Source: Eubacteriales bacterium
GTDB lineage: Bacteria; Bacillota; Clostridia; Peptostreptococcales; Anaerovoracaceae
Direction of reading: 5' to 3'
Length of the DNA: 6,075 nt
Assembly: GCA_028680875.1 (NCBI GenBank)
Contig: JAQUJQ010000100.1
Location: 1 to 6,075 of the forward strand
The notes under the pieces were generated by a model. That model saw only the letters and a list, made by a program, of their open reading frames with translations, did no database searches and was not told the DNA's origin. The translations under genes were made by a program, and so were the position numbers. Positions 1 to 6,075 of the stretch are shown here, piece by piece (the stretch's first letter is position 1; each line of letters starts with the position of its first letter).

Positions 1-348
1 GGTTCCCGTAATGGCTACGTATTTCCCTCTACCCAATCTCCATGCTAACTCGATCTCGCCGATAATTTCAACGCCTGCTTCTTGACCTCTTTGCACCAGG
101 TCTAAAGATAAAGGAACGCCGGGACTTACTATCATCAGATTAAAGGAATCAATATTAGTCGGTTCTTCTCCAAAATAACAAATTGCATCCTTATTTTTAA
201 AGAATTGAACCAGGTTAGGTTCCATCTCTTGTCTGGTTTTTTTATCGTAAACCGACACCTGTGCTCCTAAGGAAAGTAGTGTCTCCGCAGCTGCGATCCC
301 TGATCTTCCCATACCTATAATTATTACATTGGTGTTTTTAATATCCAT
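1..348 (-). CDS. murD: UDP-N-acetylmuramoyl-L-alanine--D-glutamate ligase MurD (N-terminal part, cut by window edge)
   Basis: MurD is the cytoplasmic ATP-dependent ligase that adds D-glutamate to UDP-MurNAc-L-alanine, the second amino acid of the peptidoglycan stem peptide. Only the first 116 residues are visible, against a usual family length of about 450, because the frame runs off the left edge. They cover the N-terminal Rossmann-like UDP-binding domain: a hydrophobic strand followed by the glycine-rich loop GMGRSG (about residues 12-17), the conserved SPGVPL (75-80) and EIELAWRL (98-105). The last visible residues, ITGT (113-116), are the beginning of the Mur ligase ATP-binding P-loop, usually GTNGKT/S. 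The ATG at 346-348 is chosen because an AAGGAAG site sits 5 bases upstream and the protein begins, as in the family, just before the NVIIIGMG strand. It follows mraY by 18 bases, the usual mraY-murD order. No frameshift or damage is seen in the visible part. Assignment as MurD rather than another Mur ligase rests on the GMGRSG and SPGVPL pattern plus gene order. Confidence 0.95.
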   Translation of the reverse strand, partial: MDIKNTNVIIIGMGRSGIAAAETLLSLGAQVSVYDKKTRQEMEPNLVQFFKNKDAICYFGEEPTNIDSFNLMIVSPGVPLSLDLVQRGQEAGVEIIGEIELAWRLGRGKYVAITGT

Positions 349-353
349 TTTTT

Positions 354-360
354 CTTCCTT
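354..360 (-). promoter_or_regulatory. Ribosome binding site of murD
   Basis: On the minus strand this reads AAGGAAG, 5 bases before the murD ATG, in an A-rich spacer. It lies in the 18-base gap after mraY, leaving little room for a promoter or terminator. The site fixes the murD start. Confidence 0.75.
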
Positions 361-366
361 TTTTTA

Positions 367-1326
367 TTAAATTCCAAACAAACTGATAACACACAGTAAA
401 AGTGTGACTAACCAGAAAACTGCTACCACCTTGGTTTCTTTCCAACCACTCATCTCAAAATGATGGTGGAGAGGAGCCATTTTTAATAGACGTTTTCCTC
501 CTGATTTTTTAAAATATGCTACCTGTAATAAAACAGATAAAGCTTCTGCCACGTATACACCGCCCGCTATAGGAATGATCAGTTCAATATTCATAATGAT
601 AGCTGCAGCTGCCACCCCTCCGCCCAGCGCCATAGAACCTGTATCACCCATAAAAACCTTTGCCGGATGCTTGTTAAAGGCTAAAAATCCCAGACATGCT
701 CCTGATAAAGCGCTGCAGAAAATCCCAGCTGACTGAAAGTGGAAAGTACTTCCCACCAAAGCCAGAAATAAGGCTACAATCATAGTAACTCCGGAAGCCA
801 ATCCATCCAGGCCGTCGGTAAGATTTACACTGTTTGCCATAGCCACCACCACAAAGGCGATGAATGGAACGTATAACCATCCAAGATTCAAATATACATC
901 AACAAATGGGATCATTATTGTTGTACCATAAACTGAAACCCTTGCTTGGTACAAAGCCAAACCTACAGCTATTAAAATCTGTAATACTAACTTTTGCTTG
1001 GCGGTCAGCCCTAGATTCCGTTTCATGCTGATCTTTACAAAATCATCAAGAAAACCTAAAAATCCAAAAGCGGAGAATGCTATAAGTATGATCATCAGGT
1101 CAGTGTTCCATTCAGCGGTTACTAAACAGGCAACCACTACGCCAAGGATAATAATGATTCCTCCCATAGTAGGCGTCCCTGTTTTTACCAAATGAGATTT
1201 CGGCCCTTCCTCTCGAATATTTTGTCCTGCTTTTATCTTTCTTAAAATTGGAATGAAAAGAGGAATGCCAATTAGTGTGATGATTAAAGCGACCCCCGCC
1301 GGTATTGCGATTTGTAGATAGTCCAT
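367..1326 (-). CDS. mraY: Phospho-N-acetylmuramoyl-pentapeptide-transferase MraY (lipid I synthase)
   Basis: MraY is the integral membrane enzyme that transfers phospho-MurNAc-pentapeptide from UDP to undecaprenyl phosphate, giving lipid I on the inner face of the membrane. The 319-residue protein is full length for a Gram-positive MraY. Visible family signatures in order are the cytoplasmic loop GPKSHLVKTGTPTMGG (41-56), the acidic pair in LDDF (Asp94-Asp95), NLTDGLDGLA (168-177), the FMGDTGS loop (225-231) and the histidine motif PLHHHFE (285-291). The Asp-rich motifs hold the Mg2+-binding and catalytic residues of this superfamily, and the HHH motif is typical of MraY as opposed to WecA/TagO. 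About ten hydrophobic segments can be counted (near 5-28, 55-71, 76-97, 111-127, 149-165, 175-192, 200-217, 232-245, 248-270, 299-318), matching the known ten-helix fold. The ATG start has an AGGAAA site 5 bases upstream that overlaps the murF stop. The gene ends in two tandem in-frame TAA stops (367-369 and 364-366). Nothing is missing or odd in the active-site motifs. Confidence 0.98.
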   Translation of the reverse strand: MDYLQIAIPAGVALIITLIGIPLFIPILRKIKAGQNIREEGPKSHLVKTGTPTMGGIIIILGVVVACLVTAEWNTDLMIILIAFSAFGFLGFLDDFVKISMKRNLGLTAKQKLVLQILIAVGLALYQARVSVYGTTIMIPFVDVYLNLGWLYVPFIAFVVVAMANSVNLTDGLDGLASGVTMIVALFLALVGSTFHFQSAGIFCSALSGACLGFLAFNKHPAKVFMGDTGSMALGGGVAAAAIIMNIELIIPIAGGVYVAEALSVLLQVAYFKKSGGKRLLKMAPLHHHFEMSGWKETKVVAVFWLVTLLLCVISLFGI

Positions 1327-1331
1327 AGTTG

Positions 1332-1337
1332 TTTCCT
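1332..1337 (-). promoter_or_regulatory. Ribosome binding site of mraY, overlapping the murF stop codon
   Basis: On the minus strand this reads AGGAAA, 5 bases before the mraY ATG. Its first two bases are the AG of the murF stop codon TAG (1336-1338). Ribosomes finishing murF therefore end on the mraY binding site, an arrangement that suggests translational coupling; this is inferred. Confidence 0.7.
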
Positions 1338-2724
1338 ATTCCTCTGTTTTATCCAATAATTGTACGATTTCTTCCATAGCCATTCCCCTGGAGCCTTTAA
1401 CCAGGATTACATCTCCCGATCGGATCCATTGATCCAAAACCCCTTTTAATAAATCCTTCGCTTCGAAATGAATGGCCTTTGCTCCTCCCTTTCGGGCGCC
1501 TTCCGAAATATATTTTGCATTTTTCCCTACTGATATTACCATATCAACTCCTGCATTGGAAGTATATTCACCAATTTGGAAATGATATGCAACCTCCTCA
1601 TCTCCTAATTCAAACATATCACCAAGAATAGCAATCTTTCTCCCCCCCTGTATGCCAACTAAAACGTCAATTGCTGCTTTCATGGAATCCGGACTGGCAT
1701 TATAAGTATCATCAATGATCTTTATTCCCCGGTTTTCTATGATATGCATTCTTTTATCCGTATTGGACAGCTTGGCCAATCCCTTTGCCGCCTCTTGAAG
1801 GCTAACTCCTAAGCACCTGGCCGCTACCACGGCTAAAGCGGCATTGGTCCCATTGTGTATACCCGGTATTCCAAGATGAAATTCCTGAATATCTCCTTCT
1901 GCTGTCAATGTAAACCTGATCCCCTCTTCTCCTGAATCCACTATCCGGGAGATATGGAAGGAGGCCTTCTCAGACCTGCCGACGGAAAGAATTTGGTAAC
2001 TGCTATCATAAGATGCTTTTGAAAGCATGTCATTATCCAGGTTTATAATTAAAACATCTTTTTCTCCAAAGAAATCTGTGATTTCCATCTTTGCTTTTAG
2101 TATGCTTTCCCTACTTCCTAAATTTTGAATATGTGATAATCCAACATTTGTAATTATCCCAACCTGAGGCCTTAAGATCTCTGCCAGTCTATGGATTTCA
2201 CCGGGTCGATCCATTCCCATTTCGAAAACTGCTGTCTCTGTAGTATCATCAATTTGAAAAACCGATAATGGCAGACCGATATTGTTGTTAAAATTTCCTT
2301 CATTGCGAACGGTTCTGTATTTCTCAGACAAGATCCGGTATAGCATTTCCTTAGTAGTAGTTTTACCTGTGCTCCCAGTCACTCCAATTTTATAAATTGG
2401 AAAAAGGGAAAGATAATATGCAGCAAAGTCCTGCAGTGCATCCAAGGTATCTTTAACCTTTATTACAGCCACACCTTTATTCCCTGCAAGTGTTAATACT
2501 GACTTTAATGCTTTGGAGATCACTAAAGCACCGCAACCTGCTTCAATAGCCTGTTCTAAAAAATCATGTCCGTCAAACCTTTCCCCTTTTAATGCAAAGA
2601 ATACCATTCCGGAAGCTGCAGTACGAGAATCTATGGATACGCCCGTTATTGCGGCCTCTTGATTACCGCTTATGCATGAACCGGCTATTGCCCCGGCTAC
2701 CTCTCTTACCCTAATTGCTTTCAT
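1336..2724 (-). CDS. murF: UDP-N-acetylmuramoyl-tripeptide--D-alanyl-D-alanine ligase MurF
   Basis: MurF is the cytoplasmic ATP-dependent ligase that joins the D-Ala-D-Ala dipeptide to UDP-MurNAc-tripeptide, the last cytoplasmic step before MraY. With the ATG at 2722-2724 it has 462 residues, normal for the family. In this numbering there is an N-terminal UDP-substrate domain (about 1-105) with DSR and FFALKGERFDGHDF. The ATP-binding domain has the P-loop GVTGSTGKTTT (114-124), NNNIGLPLSVF, EMGMDRPGEI and the GSRESILKAK segment with the lysine usually carbamylated. The C-terminal domain has DDTYNASPDS (338-347), LGDMFELG (367-374) and KGSRGMAME (443-451). DDTYNASPDS, LGDM.ELG and KGSRG.. separate MurF from MurE and MurD. 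A longer reading from a TTG at 2746-2748 would add eight residues. ATG is preferred because AGGGGG lies 4 bases before it and the family normally begins close to this MK..... residue. The gene overlaps murE by 14 bases and is followed 9 bases later by mraY. Confidence 0.97.
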   Translation of the reverse strand: MKAIRVREVAGAIAGSCISGNQEAAITGVSIDSRTAASGMVFFALKGERFDGHDFLEQAIEAGCGALVISKALKSVLTLAGNKGVAVIKVKDTLDALQDFAAYYLSLFPIYKIGVTGSTGKTTTKEMLYRILSEKYRTVRNEGNFNNNIGLPLSVFQIDDTTETAVFEMGMDRPGEIHRLAEILRPQVGIITNVGLSHIQNLGSRESILKAKMEITDFFGEKDVLIINLDNDMLSKASYDSSYQILSVGRSEKASFHISRIVDSGEEGIRFTLTAEGDIQEFHLGIPGIHNGTNAALAVVAARCLGVSLQEAAKGLAKLSNTDKRMHIIENRGIKIIDDTYNASPDSMKAAIDVLVGIQGGRKIAILGDMFELGDEEVAYHFQIGEYTSNAGVDMVISVGKNAKYISEGARKGGAKAIHFEAKDLLKGVLDQWIRSGDVILVKGSRGMAMEEIVQLLDKTEE

Positions 2725-4198
2725 TTTTCCCCCTATCTGTTGTTTCAATCAGCTCCCGAACCGTTTCCTGATCACTGAAATAGGTTTTCGATCCACCGAT
2801 AATCTGATAAGTTTCATGACCCTTTCCTGCTATTAGAATCAGATCTCCTTTTCGATATATTGATAATGCCTTAGCGATAGCTTTTCGTCTATCTTCTATG
2901 ATTTCGTAATTACAACCGGTTTCATAAAGACCTCCCTCAATGTCCGTGGCTATTTGCTGTTGACTTTCTGTCCTGGGATTATCACTGGTAATAATACAAT
3001 AATCAGAGTATGAACCTGCAATTTTCCCCATAAGAGGTCTCTTGGTTACATCCCTCTCTCCACCACAGCCAAAGACACAAATTAAACGACCCTTTACAAT
3101 CTCCGCAGCGGTTCTGAGAACTTTCTCCAAAGCATCAGGAGTATGGGCATAATCTACGATAACCACCATGTTCTTACTATTTTCTATCAATTCAAACCGC
3201 CCCGGTACTCCCTTTAAATCTTCAAGTCCTTTTTGGATTGCTGAAAATGAAATTCCCGCTGTATGAAGACAGCCGGCAGCTACTAATCCATTATAGAGAG
3301 AAAAAATCCCCGGAGAATGAATTGTAAGAACTCCTAATTCTATTCCCTTATAAATAAGCAATAGTTTGGATCCCCGTTCACTGGTCTCCAAAATTTCTCC
3401 ATAGTAGTCTGCTTTTTTATCTTTCAAGGAGCAGGATATCAGTACTACAGTTCCTTCCTCACCTAATTCTTGGTAAAGTTGTCTTCCGCTTTCATCATCT
3501 ATATTAATAATTGCACCTTTCTTTACCAAAGAGAACAACTTTTTTTTAGCCTGGTAGTATTCTTCCCGATTCTTATGAAAATCCATATGGTCCTGGGTTA
3601 AATTTGTAAAGATTCCATAGTCAAATTCAATATCATCTACTCGCCCCAACTGCAAAGCATGGGAGGAAACTTCCATTACGCAATTGGAAATCTCCTGCTT
3701 TTGTATTTCTGCAAATATACCTTGTAAATCTAAAGATTCTGGTGTAGTGTAAGTAGCTTCATATTCTTTATCTCCAACCTGATAGGAGATGGTCCCCGTA
3801 AGTCCACAGGTCTGCCCTTCAGCCTTAAGACAACTTTTTATCATGAATGAAACAGTGGTTTTCCCATTTGTCCCTGTAATTCCGAATACTCGTATCCATT
3901 TCGATGGATGTCCGTAGTAATTGGCTGCAATTGTTGAAAGTGCTTTTCTTGAATCTTTTGCCTTTAAAACCGTTACCCTTGCTGATTCCAGATCTTCCTC
4001 TGCGATAACCGCAACTGCCCCCCGTACTACTGCATCCATTGCATAAATGTGCCCATCGGTATGCAAGCCTTTTAAGCAAACAAAGGCATCTCCCTTTTTT
4101 ACTTTTCGTGAGTCATAGCAAAGACCTGTAATCTCCTGCGCTCCACTCTCCATGGGGCATTGGATTCCTGTACCCTGCAACAAATCATCCAATCTCAT
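2711..4198 (-). CDS. murE: UDP-N-acetylmuramoyl-L-alanyl-D-glutamate--2,6-diaminopimelate ligase MurE
   Basis: MurE is the cytoplasmic ATP-dependent ligase that adds the third, diamino acid residue to UDP-MurNAc-L-Ala-D-Glu. At 495 residues it has the usual family length. In order: an N-terminal UDP-binding domain with YDSRKVKKGDAFVCLKG (28-44) and the DGH/A..RGA pattern; the ATP domain with P-loop GITGTNGKTT (106-115), TTPESLDLQ (151-159), EVSSHALQLGRV (176-187), NLTQDHMDFH (199-208) and the YYQAKKKLF segment (about 214-222) holding the lysine expected to be carbamylated; and the C-terminal domain with VDYAHTPDAL (348-357), FGCGGERDVTKRP (376-388), DNPRTE (406-411) and IAGKGHETYQ (456-465). 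The DNPR motif is the known signature for meso-diaminopimelate; lysine-adding MurE enzymes differ there. The ATG has GGGGAAG 7 bases upstream. The gene starts 15 bases after the PBP gene and its last 14 bases overlap murF. All expected catalytic motifs are present. Confidence 0.98.
   Translation of the reverse strand: MRLDDLLQGTGIQCPMESGAQEITGLCYDSRKVKKGDAFVCLKGLHTDGHIYAMDAVVRGAVAVIAEEDLESARVTVLKAKDSRKALSTIAANYYGHPSKWIRVFGITGTNGKTTVSFMIKSCLKAEGQTCGLTGTISYQVGDKEYEATYTTPESLDLQGIFAEIQKQEISNCVMEVSSHALQLGRVDDIEFDYGIFTNLTQDHMDFHKNREEYYQAKKKLFSLVKKGAIINIDDESGRQLYQELGEEGTVVLISCSLKDKKADYYGEILETSERGSKLLLIYKGIELGVLTIHSPGIFSLYNGLVAAGCLHTAGISFSAIQKGLEDLKGVPGRFELIENSKNMVVIVDYAHTPDALEKVLRTAAEIVKGRLICVFGCGGERDVTKRPLMGKIAGSYSDYCIITSDNPRTESQQQIATDIEGGLYETGCNYEIIEDRRKAIAKALSIYRKGDLILIAGKGHETYQIIGGSKTYFSDQETVRELIETTDRGKNESN
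2729..2734 (-). promoter_or_regulatory. Ribosome binding site of murF, inside the murE coding region
   Basis: On the minus strand this reads AGGGGG, 4 bases before the murF ATG. It lies within the last codons of murE (encoding Arg-Gly near the murE C terminus). It supports ATG at 2724 over the upstream TTG at 2748 and implies that murF initiation depends on, or follows, translation of murE. Confidence 0.7.
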
Positions 4199-4205
4199 AT
4201 TTAAA

Positions 4206-4215
4206 CTTCCCCTTT
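4206..4215 (-). promoter_or_regulatory. Ribosome binding site of murE
   Basis: On the minus strand this reads AAAGGGGAAG, 7 bases before the murE ATG. Its first two A bases belong to the TAA stop of the upstream penicillin-binding protein gene (4214-4216). The 15-base gap holds no visible terminator. Confidence 0.7.
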
Positions 4216-6075
4216 ATTTCCAATATAGATATACGTTAGTCCCTTTCTTTACCTTTTCACCTGCTTTTGGATATTGGTCAACAATGGTAAAGTCTTCGTT
4301 ACTTTCGGTGGTGGGAGAAACAATATAGGATAATTCTGCTCCTCCCAGTATTCCGATAGCCTCACTAAAATTTTCATTAATTAGGGAAGGAACCATCACC
4401 ATCTGACCTTCGATTTTTATTTGTTCTTCATCACTATAACTGGGTTGGATTGAGAGATACCTAAGAGTCTCTTCCAAAATGGCCTTAACCCCCGGTGCAG
4501 CAGTCTGACTGCCGAATTTTACTCCCTGAGGAGAGTCTACCACCAATAATATGGTGAGTTGCGGATCATCCATCGGTGCCATGCCGATAAAAGATGAATA
4601 GGTATCATCAACATAAACGCCATTTACAACCTTATTTGCTGTACCTGTCTTTCCTCCGATACGATAACCGGGTACTTTAGCAGTGCCGCCTCCTCCCTCA
4701 GAAACGACAGTTTCCATTATTAGACTCATCTCTTCCGCAGTCTGCTGAGAAACCACCCGGCGGATAATTTGTGGTTCAAAACTTTCTATTATATTGCCCT
4801 CCTGATCCAAAAGAGCCTTTACCAACCTGGGTTGCATCAACATGCCCTTGTTTCCTAAGGCTGAAACGGCACTGATTAGACTTATCGGTGTAACTGCAAT
4901 ACCCTGGCCATAAGACATGGTTGCCAATCCGACCGGTCCGGCAGTTTCTTTGTTTTGAAGAATGTTTCCACCTTCACCTGGAAAATCTATTCCCGTTTTT
5001 TCTATCAATCCGAATTTATCAAGATATTCATAATATGTTTCAATTCCTAAACGCAAAGCAAGTTGGACAAAAACCGGGTTACATGAGTTTTGAACAGCTT
5101 TAGTCAAAGTCTGAGCTCCGTGCGGACGATAAGACCGCCAACATGAAAGCTTTGTACCTGCAACCATATAACTTCCCGTACAGGTAAAGTTTTCGTTGGG
5201 GTTGGTCACTCCTTCCTCTAAAGCAATAGAAGTGGTAATCAGCTTAAATGTAGATCCCGGTTCATAGGTATCACTCACCATAGGATTACGCCACATATCA
5301 TTCCAGTAAATTAACTTATCTTCATTGGAAAGCCCCTTTACATATTCTTCTTCTTTATTATCCAAAGGTTTTCGGGGATCGTTTGGATCAAAATCAGGAG
5401 TCATAGCCATAGCTAGAATATCTCCGGTGCGAGGGTCCATAATTACACAGAATACTCGTTTTGCCTGTGTGTTTGCCTGCACTTGTTTTATGGTTTTTTC
5501 TACATAATGTTGAATGACTTCATCAATAGTTAAAACAACGCTCAATCCATCTTCTGCCTGATAGTATTTTTCTATTCCATAGGATAAACTGTCTCCTGCT
5601 ACATCGGTGTTTTTAATCCACCGTCCCGGTGTACCGGAAAGGTATTTATCATATTTTAATTCAATACCGGAAAGACCTCTGTTATCGTCAGTTGTACTGC
5701 CCAAAACGTGAGATGCAAATGCTCCTAACGGATAATATCGTTTTACATCCTCAGCAATAGATATGCCGGAAAGTTGTGCCTCCCGGATAAGGTCTGCTTT
5801 TTCTTTATTAACATATTTAGCTACTTTTACTAAAGATTTTTTTGCAGATATTATTTTAAGTACTTCGTCCTGATCCATCTCCAAAATTTCTGACAGTACA
5901 GTTGCCGTATTTTCTCTCTTTTTTTGACCTTCTTCTTCGGTTCTGGCTGATTTTACGTCTGCCGGCCTTGCCCATATTGTATTGGTTACGGCACTGATTG
6001 CCATTTCTTTCATATTTCGATCATAAATAATTCCTCGTTTTGCAGGAATGGGAGTATCCATGGTCTGTTGCTCCA
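4214..6075 (-). CDS. SpoVD/FtsI-type class B penicillin-binding protein (peptidoglycan D,D-transpeptidase) with one PASTA domain; 5' end cut by window edge
   Basis: This is a class B PBP, a membrane-anchored extracytoplasmic transpeptidase that cross-links peptide stems during septum or spore-cortex synthesis. The frame stays open to the right edge (619 visible residues). The ATG at 6059-6061 is probably internal, because EQQT before it and IPAKRGIIYDRN after it match the segment that follows the transmembrane anchor in the family; the cytoplasmic tail and anchor lie outside the window. Counting that Met as 1, the dimerisation/pedestal region spans about 7-165. The transpeptidase domain has the acyl-enzyme motif STFK (Ser270-Lys273), SCN (326-328) and KTG (471-473, in GGKTGTANK). 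A C-terminal PASTA domain spans about 552-614 (VPSLINENFSEAI through KAGEKVKKGTNVYLYW). One PASTA domain, the place just before murE, and Cys307 and Cys327 near the active site favour SpoVD. A division FtsI/PBP2 role in a clostridium is not excluded, because the sequence alone does not separate these roles. Confidence 0.93.
   Translation of the reverse strand, partial: EQQTMDTPIPAKRGIIYDRNMKEMAISAVTNTIWARPADVKSARTEEEGQKKRENTATVLSEILEMDQDEVLKIISAKKSLVKVAKYVNKEKADLIREAQLSGISIAEDVKRYYPLGAFASHVLGSTTDDNRGLSGIELKYDKYLSGTPGRWIKNTDVAGDSLSYGIEKYYQAEDGLSVVLTIDEVIQHYVEKTIKQVQANTQAKRVFCVIMDPRTGDILAMAMTPDFDPNDPRKPLDNKEEEYVKGLSNEDKLIYWNDMWRNPMVSDTYEPGSTFKLITTSIALEEGVTNPNENFTCTGSYMVAGTKLSCWRSYRPHGAQTLTKAVQNSCNPVFVQLALRLGIETYYEYLDKFGLIEKTGIDFPGEGGNILQNKETAGPVGLATMSYGQGIAVTPISLISAVSALGNKGMLMQPRLVKALLDQEGNIIESFEPQIIRRVVSQQTAEEMSLIMETVVSEGGGGTAKVPGYRIGGKTGTANKVVNGVYVDDTYSSFIGMAPMDDPQLTILLVVDSPQGVKFGSQTAAPGVKAILEETLRYLSIQPSYSDEEQIKIEGQMVMVPSLINENFSEAIGILGGAELSYIVSPTTESNEDFTIVDQYPKAGEKVKKGTNVYLYWK

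Noticed and set aside
674..880. Second minus-strand frame of 68 codons inside mraY
   Set aside because: It lies out of frame within a fully conserved mraY with no family resemblance, so it is a chance frame.
998..1195. Plus-strand open frame of 65 codons opposite mraY
   Set aside because: It lies wholly inside mraY, antisense to its conserved loops, shows no recognisable protein features and has no clear ribosome binding site. It is a shadow of the real gene.
3825..4079. Second minus-strand frame of 84 codons inside murE
   Set aside because: It overlaps the murE N-terminal domain and P-loop in another frame. The murE frame has every expected motif, so this one is chance.
4921..5507. Two plus-strand open frames of 60 codons each (4921-5103 and 5325-5507) opposite the PBP gene
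   Set aside because: Both are antisense to the conserved transpeptidase domain, with no recognisable content or convincing translation start.
6059..6061. ATG as the true start of the penicillin-binding protein
   Set aside because: The frame is open upstream to the window edge and the preceding residues (EQQT) fit the family. A start here would remove the membrane anchor that every class B PBP needs. No Shine-Dalgarno site is at the right distance in the 14 visible upstream bases.
1..6075. A novel system, mobile element, CRISPR array, tRNA/rRNA, internal promoter or terminator
   Set aside because: Both strands were read. All but about 42 bases are coding for well-known cell-wall genes, the gaps are too short for promoters or hairpin terminators, and no direct or inverted repeats of note were seen by eye.

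Overview
The window is one tightly packed stretch of the division and cell-wall (dcw/mra) gene cluster. All genes are read from the minus strand, so in transcription order (right to left) they are: a class B penicillin-binding protein with a PASTA domain (5' end outside the window), murE, murF, mraY and murD (3' end outside the window). Gaps between genes are 15, -14, 9 and 18 bases, and each internal start has a purine-rich ribosome binding site. This points to one polycistronic unit with no internal promoter or terminator that I can see. No stretch longer than 18 bases is left without a gene.

Layout: 4214-6075 carries the SpoVD/FtsI-type transpeptidase. 2711-4198 is murE and 1336-2724 is murF, whose start lies inside the murE 3' end. 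367-1326 is mraY, and 1-348 holds the first 116 codons of murD.

How the genes work together: MurD, MurE and MurF are the ATP-dependent ligases that add D-Glu, the diamino acid and D-Ala-D-Ala to UDP-MurNAc-L-Ala. MraY then transfers the phospho-MurNAc-pentapeptide to undecaprenyl phosphate in the membrane to give lipid I. The penicillin-binding protein cross-links the finished peptidoglycan outside the membrane. The MurE motif DNPR indicates a meso-diaminopimelate wall.

Organism: an AT-rich, low-GC Firmicute, most likely of the class Clostridia. The reasons are AT-rich codon use, strong Shine-Dalgarno sites, a PASTA-bearing PBP directly before murE, DAP-type MurE, and murF placed between murE and mraY (in Bacillus subtilis murF is elsewhere). 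I cannot assign a family or genus from this.

I found no undescribed system, mobile element, CRISPR array, RNA gene or notable repeat. This is an ordinary core region. The points worth a second look are a possible redox-sensitive cysteine pair in the PBP, the murE/murF overlap with its start choice, and the gene order.
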